NCBI GenBank assembly: GCA_963815645.1
Contig: CAWFHL010000001.1
Location: 868,001-932,000, forward strand
Source: JBBRHQ01 sp963815645
Lineage (GTDB): Bacteria; Actinomycetota; Thermoleophilia; Solirubrobacterales; 70-9
Direction: 5' to 3'
Length of the DNA: 64,000 bases
Shown here piece by piece: positions 58,672-64,000 of the stretch. Every line of letters begins with the position of its first letter. Positions within the stretch are counted from its first letter, which is position 1. The position numbers and the translations under genes are program-made. Under the pieces are notes generated by a model. That model ran no database searches. It was not told where the DNA came from and saw nothing but the letters and a program-made list of their open reading frames with translations.

Positions 58672-59906
58672 GCACGATCGAGAAGGCGGCGGCCGAGCTC
58701 GAGGACTCGGTGCCCGGGGCGAGCGTCTCGCTCGAGCCGGAGACCGAACTGATGACGATCAACATGGGGCCGCACCATCCCGCCACCCACGGGGTGCTGC
58801 GGCTGGTGGTCGAGCTCGAGGGCGAGGTCGTCCGCGACCTGAAGCCGGTGATCGGCTATGTCCACACGGGGATCGAGAAGTCCTGCGAGGCGCACTCCTA
58901 CTGGAAGGTGATCCCGTTCGTCGAGCGGATGGACTACCTCTCCTACTTCTTCAACATGGAGGCCTTCTGCGGCGCGGTCGAGCGCCTCCTGGAGATCGAG
59001 ATCCCCGACCGCGCCAAGTACCTGCGGGTGATCCACATGGAGCTGAACCGGCTCCACTCCCACCTCGTCTGGCTCGGCACCAGCGCCCTCGACGTCGGCG
59101 CGATCTCGATGCTCTGGTACGCCTTCCGCGAGCGCGACACGATCCTCGACCTGTTCGAGATGTCGACCGGCCAGCGGATGCACACGCGCTACTTCCAGGT
59201 CGGCGGCGTGATCGAGGACATCCCGCTCGGGTTCGAGGCGAAGGTGCGCGAGTTCACCGCGGAGATGCCGGCCCGGGTCGATCAGTACGAGGCGCTGCTC
59301 GACCGCAACGAGATCTTCCTGCAGCGGACCAAGGGGGTCGGCACGGTCTCCCGCGAGCGACTGCTCGAGCTGGGGGTGACCGGGCCACTGCTGCGGGCGA
59401 CCGGCGAGCCGTGGGACCTGCGCAAGGTCTTCGACTACCTCGCCTACCCGGACCTCGAGTTCGGCATACCGGTGGGCACGGTCGGCGACTGCTACGACCG
59501 CTTCCGGGTGCGGATGGCGGAGATGCGCGAGTCGGTGAAGATCATCGAGCAGGCGCTCGACGGGCTCCCGGAGGGCCCGCACATCGCCGACGACCGCAAG
59601 TACGTGCTGCCGCCCCGCTCGGAGCTATCGACCTCGATGGAGGCGCTGATCCACCACTTCAAGCTGGTCACCGAGGGCTACCGGGTGCCGCCGGGGGAGG
59701 TCTACCGGGCGATCGAGTCCCCGCGCGGCGAGCTCGGCTGCTACCTGCTCGCCGACGGCTCGGCGAAGCCCGCGAGGGTCCACTTCCGCGACCCCTCCTT
59801 CGTCAACCTGCAGGCGCTGCGCGACATGTGCGTCGGCGGCTACGTCGCCGACCTGATCACCAACCTGGCGATGCTCGACCCGATCCTCGGCGGGATCGAC
59901 CGATGA
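58668..59906 (+). CDS. nuoD: NADH-quinone oxidoreductase subunit D
   Basis: 412 residues, intact. TTG 58668 overlaps the nuoC stop. NuoD (49-kDa, NiFe-hydrogenase-like) motifs: NMGPHHPATHGVLRLVVELEGE, IGYVHTGIEKSCE, RMDYLSYFFNMEAF, HMELNRLHSHLVWLG, RYFQVGGVIEDIP, GDCYDRFRVRMAEMRES, and the end FVNLQALRDMCVGGYVADLITNLAMLDPILGGIDR. The His in GPHHPATHG and Tyr near YFQ region form the quinone site. Overlaps nuoE by four bases. Confidence 0.96.
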   Translation: MSTIEKAAAELEDSVPGASVSLEPETELMTINMGPHHPATHGVLRLVVELEGEVVRDLKPVIGYVHTGIEKSCEAHSYWKVIPFVERMDYLSYFFNMEAFCGAVERLLEIEIPDRAKYLRVIHMELNRLHSHLVWLGTSALDVGAISMLWYAFRERDTILDLFEMSTGQRMHTRYFQVGGVIEDIPLGFEAKVREFTAEMPARVDQYEALLDRNEIFLQRTKGVGTVSRERLLELGVTGPLLRATGEPWDLRKVFDYLAYPDLEFGIPVGTVGDCYDRFRVRMAEMRESVKIIEQALDGLPEGPHIADDRKYVLPPRSELSTSMEALIHHFKLVTEGYRVPPGEVYRAIESPRGELGCYLLADGSAKPARVHFRDPSFVNLQALRDMCVGGYVADLITNLAMLDPILGGIDR

Positions 59907-60768
59907 CGGAACCAATGCCCGGCACGTCCTCCCAGGGAGCGTCAGCGACCGGTGATCCCGGCTCAGCCGGGATTCGTCCGGGCGTGCCGGGGTCCCACGC
60001 GGGTTCCACTTCCGATCCGAAGACAGCAGGGGGCGAGCCGGACCAGGTGCCGGGGGGGCCGGAGGCGCCGCCGCGGCCCGACGGCAGCCCCGGGCTGCCC
60101 CTCGACGCCGCGCTGGTCGACGGGCGCTTCCCGGGCCGCGAGGCGGAGCGGGTGCCGGAGCTGCACGAGGTGGATTGCCCGCCCGAGCTGCAAGAGCGGA
60201 TCGAGGAGCTGGTCTCCCGCTATCCCGACCGCCACTCGGCCTCGATCCCGGCGCTCTGGGCGGTCCAGCGGCACTACGGCTGGTGCACCCCGGAGGGGAT
60301 CCGCCAGGCCGCAGCGGTGATGCGGGTCACCCCCGCCTACCTGGAGTCGGTCGCCAGCTTCTACGACCTGCTCCACACCGAGCCCGCCGGCAGCCAGCGG
60401 GTGCTCGTCTGCACCAACATCTCCTGCTGGATGCGGGGTGGCGATCAGCTGCTCGACGCCTTCTGCGAGGCCGCCGGCTGCGACCGCGAGGAGGCCGGCA
60501 CGGGGGCTCGGTCTCGGCCGACGGCGAGGTCTACGTCTCCGGCTTCGAATGCCTCGGGGGCTGCGACCTGGCCCCGATGGCCTCGATCAACGGGCGCTAC
60601 TTCGGGCCCCTGGAAGACGGCGACGCCGCCACCGCGCTGGAGCAGCTGCGCTCCGGCGAGCGAGGTCCTGCCCGAGAAGGCGCTGGAGCGCCGCCCGCTG
60701 GCCGGCGGGCCCGAGGGCGAGCCCGATCCGTCGTGGTGCGCCGGAGCAAGGCGGGACCGAACCAGTGA
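59903..60768 (+). CDS. nuoE: NADH-quinone oxidoreductase subunit E with long N-terminal extension, frameshifted
   Basis: ATG 59903 overlaps the nuoD stop (ATGA). Residues 1-90 are a Pro/Gly/Ser-rich low-complexity extension; the NuoE domain begins at CPPELQERIEELVSRYPDRHSASIPALWAVQRHYGWCTPEGIRQ. The [2Fe-2S] ligands lie in VCTNISCWMRGG and, after a shift near 60505, in SGFECLGGCDLAPM. A second shift near 60660 separates LEQLRSGE from the tail, ending SKAGPNQ at 60768. NuoE passes electrons from the flavin in NuoF. The extension contains a 9-bp hairpin and a word like the nuoC repeats. Confidence 0.85.
59955..59973 (+). repeat. Perfect 9-bp hairpin in the nuoE 5' extension
   Basis: ATCCCGGCT (59955-59963), one base, AGCCGGGAT (59965-59973), inside the low-complexity 5' part of nuoE. 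Could be part of a palindromic insertion element, as the surrounding 90 codons are not native NuoE sequence. Confidence 0.45.
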
Positions 60769-60787
60769 GCGCCGGCGAGACGCCAGG

Positions 60788-62090
60788 ATGCTGCTCCGCG
60801 GCGCCGAGGAGCCCGAGCTGACGACGATCGAGGTCTACAAGCGCCGCGGCGGCTACAGCGCGATGGAGAAGGCCTTCCGGGAGCTGGAGCCGGAGGAGAT
60901 CGTCAACGAGCTGGAGGAATCGGGACTGCGGGGGCGCGGCGGCGCCGGCTTCTCGATGGGCAAGAAGGCCTCGTTCCTGCCGCGCGGGAAGATGCAGAAG
61001 TACCTCTGCTGCAACGCAGACGAGTCCGAGCCCGGGGCCTTCAAGGACCGCGAGCTGATGCAGCGCAACCCCACCAGCTGATCGAGGGGATCGCGATCGC
61101 GGCGCTCGCCGCCGACGTCGGGCACGCCTTCATCTTCATCCGCGGCGAGTACGACCGGCAGGGGGACATCCTCGACGCGGCGGTCGCCGAGGCCTACGAG
61201 GCCGGCTACCTGGGGACCAACATGCTCGGCTCCCGCCACGACCTCGAGCTGGTCGTCCACCGCGGCGCCGGCGCCTACATCTGCGGCGAGGAGACGGCGC
61301 TGCTCGACGCGCTCGAGGGCAAGCGGGGGAATCCGCGGCTGAAGCCCCCCTTCCCCGCCGTCGAGGGCCTCTACGGGGGCCCGACCCTGATCAACAACGT
61401 CGAGACACTCTCCAACGTCCCCCACATCGTCGCCAACGGCGCCGAGTGGTTCAAGAGCTTCGGAACCGAGCAGTCACCCGGGACCAAGGTCGTCTCGATC
61501 TCCGGCTGCGTTCAGCGGCCCGGCAACTACGAGGTGGAGCTGGGGATCCCGACCCGCGAGATCGTCTACGACCTCGCCGGCGGCCCCGGAGACGGGCGCG
61601 AGGTGAAGGCCTACTACCCCGGCGGCTCCTCGTCCCCGGTGCTGACCGGCGACGACCTCGACCTTCCCTACAGCTTCGAGGCGATGGCGGAGGCCGGCTC
61701 GATGCTCGGCTCGGGCTCGATCATCGTCGCCGACGACCGCGTCTCGATTCCGCGAGATGGCGCTGCGCACGGCGCGCTTCTACCACCACGAGTCGTGCGG
61801 GAAGTGCACACCCTGCCGTGAGGGGACGAACTGGACGGTGAAGATGCTGGAGCGGGTCGCCCGCGGCGATGCGACCCCGATGGACCTCGACATCGTCGCC
61901 TCCGTGCAGGAGAACATCATCGGCCACTGCCTCTGCGTCCTCGGTGACTCGATGGCGATGCCGGTCGGCGCCATGGTCCGCAAGTTCCGGGAGGAGTTCG
62001 AGCAGACGATCGCCGGTGCCAGCAAGCACTACGTGCCGGAGGTGGCATTCAGTGGGCGCCCAAGCGGCCCCCGGAGCGGCAGCCGGCTGA
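60788..62090 (+). CDS. nuoF: NADH-quinone oxidoreductase subunit F, frameshifted
   Basis: ATG 60788: MLLRGAEEPELTTIEVYKRRGGYSAMEKAF. NADH and FMN motifs: GLRGRGGAGFSMGKKASF and CNADESEPGAFKDRELM; after a shift near 61075, AYICGEETALLDALEGKRGNPRLKPPFP, GPTLINNVETLSNVP; after a shift near 61745, FYHHESCGKCTPCREGT with the N3 [4Fe-4S] ligands, and the fourth Cys in IIGHCLCVLGDS. The frame then runs on, without a stop, into the nuoG ATG; a third shift near 62045 would give the stop TGA at 62088-62090 (TGATG overlap). NuoF holds FMN and oxidises NADH. Confidence 0.9.
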
Positions 62091-64000
62091 TGCCCGAGCG
62101 CAAGATCACTCTGGTGATCGACGGGCGGGAGATCGAGGCGATCGAGGGCGAGATGCTGGTCGACGCGGCCAAGCAGGGCGACGTCGAGATCCCTGTCTTC
62201 TGCTACGAGCCGAAGCTCGGCGCCCCGGTCGGCGCCTGCCGGATGTGCATGGTCGAGATCGAGGGGATGCCGAAGCTGCAGACCGCCTGCTCGACGCCGG
62301 TCCGCGACGGGATGGTCGTCTATACCCGCAACGAGCAGGTCAAGGGAGCCCAGAACGCGGTGGTCGAGTTCCTGCTCGTCAATCACCCTCTCGACTGCCC
62401 GGTCTGCGACAAGGGAGGCGAGTGCCCGCTCCAGGACATCTCGATGGGATGGGGCCACGGGCGCAGCCGCTTCACCGAGGCCAAGCGCCACTTCGAGAAG
62501 CCGATTCCGCTCTCGCCACTGATCGGGATCGACCGCGAGCGCTGCATCCTCTGCTACCGCTGCGTGCGCTTCAGCCAGGAGGTCTCCGAGGACTCGCAGC
62601 TGCAGTTGCTCGAGCGCGGCGACAAGTCCTACGTCGGAACCTTCGACGAGCGCCCCTACATCGACCCCTTCCACGGCAACATCACCGAGCTCTGCCCCGT
62701 GGGGGCGCTCACTTCCTACACCTATCGCTTCCGCGCCCGCCCTTGGGACATCGAGCAGGCCGGCTCGGTATGCACCCTGTGCCCGAGCCAATGCAACGTC
62801 AGCTTCACCGTCCGCGACGAGGCCGTGAAGCGGGTGCTGGCCCGCGACAACCCCGACGTTGACGACGGCTGGCTCTGCGACAAGGGCCGTTACGGCTTCG
62901 AGATGCTCGAGGGCGAGGCCCGGGTGCGGGGGCCGATCGTGCGCGTCGGGGGCAATCCCGGCGAGGCCGGCTGGCCGGAGGCGATCGAGCGGGCGGCGAG
63001 CGGGTTGCGGTCTGCCGGCACGAGGACGGCCGCGATCGTCGGCGATGCCTCCAACGAAGAGGCCAACCTGGTGCAGCGGATGCTGCGCCAGGCCCTCGGC
63101 TCAGCCCACGTCGACTCGCGCCCGGCCGGCGGGCCGCAGCGGGAGGAGCTGATCAAGCTCGCCGACCCGGCGATCTCGGCAAGGGTCGCGAACATCGACA
63201 GCGCCGGTGCGGTCCTGGTGATCGGCACCGACCCGTTGCACTCCTCGCCGATACTCGACCTGCGGATCCGCAAAGCGGTCCGCCGCAGCGGGACGAAGCT
63301 GGCGCTCGCCACCGACCGGCCCACGGCGCTGGACGGCGGCGCCGCAGCCCTCGCCCGCTACGCACCCGGAGCCGCCGCCGGCTTCCTCGCCGAGCTCTGC
63401 GCCGCGCTCGCCGAGCAGGGCGAGGGAGACAGCCCCGCCGCCGAGGTCGCGGCGACGCTCGCCGGGTCCGAAGACGTGATCATCGTCTGGGGCGAGCGGA
63501 TCGGGCGCGGCGACTCCGGCAAGGCCGCGATCGAAGGACTGCTCGGCCTCGCCGAGGGGCTGGGGATGAGCGGCAAAGAGGGGTCGGGGCTGCTCGAGGT
63601 GCCCGATCTGACCAATGCCCGCGGCCTGCGCGAGGTCGGCTGCCTGCCGGACGCCGGGCCGGGACTGGCCTCGGCCGAGGCCGGGAAGGGGACGGCGGAA
63701 ATCCGCGCCGCTCTGGAGGCTGGAGACCTTTCGGCCGTGATCCTCTTCGGGGTCAACCCCCTGCGCGACTTCGCCGATAGCGCGGGCTGGAAGCGGGCGC
63801 TATCGGCCACCGACCAGGTGATTGCCTTCTCGATGCTCGAGAACGAGACCACGGCTCAGGCGGACGTCGTCTTCCCGCTCGAGAGCCACGCCGAGAAAGA
63901 CGGCACGGTGACCCATCCCGACGGCCGCCTGCAACGGGTTCGGCCGAGCGCCTCGCGGCCGGGGGACGTGCGGCCCGGGTGGCAGGTGCTGGCCGAGCTG
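62090..64000 (+). CDS. nuoG: NADH-quinone oxidoreductase subunit G, partial (runs off the window)
   Basis: ATG 62090: MPERKITLVIDGREIEAIEG. The N-terminal [2Fe-2S] domain has PVFCYEP, GACRMCMVEI and ACSTPV; then the His/Cys-rich domain CPVCDKGGECPLQD, the N5-type segment DRERCILCYRCVRF, and CPVGAL. The molybdopterin-oxidoreductase-like part begins CTLCPSQC (a CxxCxxxC set) with the fourth Cys in WLCDKGR, so the extra cluster N7 is present. The remainder, with VIGTDPLHSSPI, VIIVWGERIG and LFGVNPLRDF, continues open to base 64000. About 637 codons shown, all in one frame. The largest peripheral-arm subunit, carrying the electron wire. Confidence 0.95.
   Translation, partial: MPERKITLVIDGREIEAIEGEMLVDAAKQGDVEIPVFCYEPKLGAPVGACRMCMVEIEGMPKLQTACSTPVRDGMVVYTRNEQVKGAQNAVVEFLLVNHPLDCPVCDKGGECPLQDISMGWGHGRSRFTEAKRHFEKPIPLSPLIGIDRERCILCYRCVRFSQEVSEDSQLQLLERGDKSYVGTFDERPYIDPFHGNITELCPVGALTSYTYRFRARPWDIEQAGSVCTLCPSQCNVSFTVRDEAVKRVLARDNPDVDDGWLCDKGRYGFEMLEGEARVRGPIVRVGGNPGEAGWPEAIERAASGLRSAGTRTAAIVGDASNEEANLVQRMLRQALGSAHVDSRPAGGPQREELIKLADPAISARVANIDSAGAVLVIGTDPLHSSPILDLRIRKAVRRSGTKLALATDRPTALDGGAAALARYAPGAAAGFLAELCAALAEQGEGDSPAAEVAATLAGSEDVIIVWGERIGRGDSGKAAIEGLLGLAEGLGMSGKEGSGLLEVPDLTNARGLREVGCLPDAGPGLASAEAGKGTAEIRAALEAGDLSAVILFGVNPLRDFADSAGWKRALSATDQVIAFSMLENETTAQADVVFPLESHAEKDGTVTHPDGRLQRVRPSASRPGDVRPGWQVLAEL

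Noticed and set aside
62245..62862. A 205-codon frame inside nuoG
   Set aside because: It is a shadow of nuoG, whose own frame is open from 62090 to the window end and carries all the iron-sulfur motifs.

Overview
The window is about 70% GC and reads as the chromosome of a Gram-positive-type actinobacterium. The style of the proteins suggests class Thermoleophilia (Solirubrobacterales or relatives); that placement is inference, because no rRNA gene is present. Supporting observations are a 14-subunit-type nuo operon start, F420-type luciferase-like oxidoreductase, OmpR/MprA-like two-component systems, GT-C mannosyltransferase-like proteins, an actinobacterial-style c-di-AMP riboswitch and several genes whose start codon sits six bases behind a TAGGNT -10 box (probable leaderless mRNAs). 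No tRNA, rRNA, CRISPR array, integrase or transposase was seen.

Layout. 0-7 kb: a secreted repeat protein (cut by the window edge), a Rieske oxygenase, two secreted proteins (PLC-like phosphodiesterase and a carboxypeptidase-regulatory-like domain protein), a group-2-like sigma factor with a clear promoter, and two oxidoreductases. 7-16.4 kb: a signalling island with an RR-RR-HK operon, an RR-HK pair, another HK, an RR/HK deletion remnant, two small secreted acidic proteins, a two-TM channel with an altered selectivity filter and remnants of an ABC exporter. 16.5-22.5 kb: one minus-strand operon for a surface system: YVTN beta-propeller lipoprotein, PsbP-like protein, two ABC ATPases and one large FtsX-type permease. 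22.7-42.7 kb: a cell-surface glycan region with an M14 peptidase, Kelch protein, two diverged copies of a phosphoesterase/GT2/GtrA/GT-C cassette, two further GT-C enzymes, a PQQ-like propeller, a GH26-like protein and a GH92 alpha-mannosidase. In its middle a ydaO-type c-di-AMP riboswitch precedes a CDF cation transporter. 42.7-56.9 kb: housekeeping and metabolic genes (acyl-CoA carboxylase beta subunit, MprAB-like two-component system, HAD phosphatase, nuclease, MFS, thioesterase, CAP protein, msrB, NarL-type regulator, serS, cytochrome c, flavin reductase). 56.9-64 kb: nuoABCDEFG, cut in nuoG by the window end.

Reading frames. Many genes, including nuoB, nuoE and nuoF, are interrupted by single-base frameshifts although the protein homology continues in another frame. 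The density is extreme at 16.5-22.5 kb and near zero at 26-48 kb. This looks like uncorrected consensus errors from a long-read or low-coverage assembly rather than gene decay, so such genes are given as full-span CDS with the shift positions noted. Real decay is proposed only where domains are missing (7.2-7.7 kb, 13.8-14.5 kb, 36.2-36.3 kb).

How parts may work together. The GT2 (polyprenyl-phosphate hexose synthase type), GtrA (flippase-like) and GT-C proteins form a plausible lipid-linked sugar pathway for mannosylating surface polymers or proteins, with GH92 and GH26-like enzymes trimming them. The most unusual signals are the c-di-AMP riboswitch on a CDF transporter gene, a TIR-bounded intergenic repeat with a covarying hairpin whose sequence also appears inside nuoC, the duplicated glycan cassette, and the TAGGNT-N6-start promoters.
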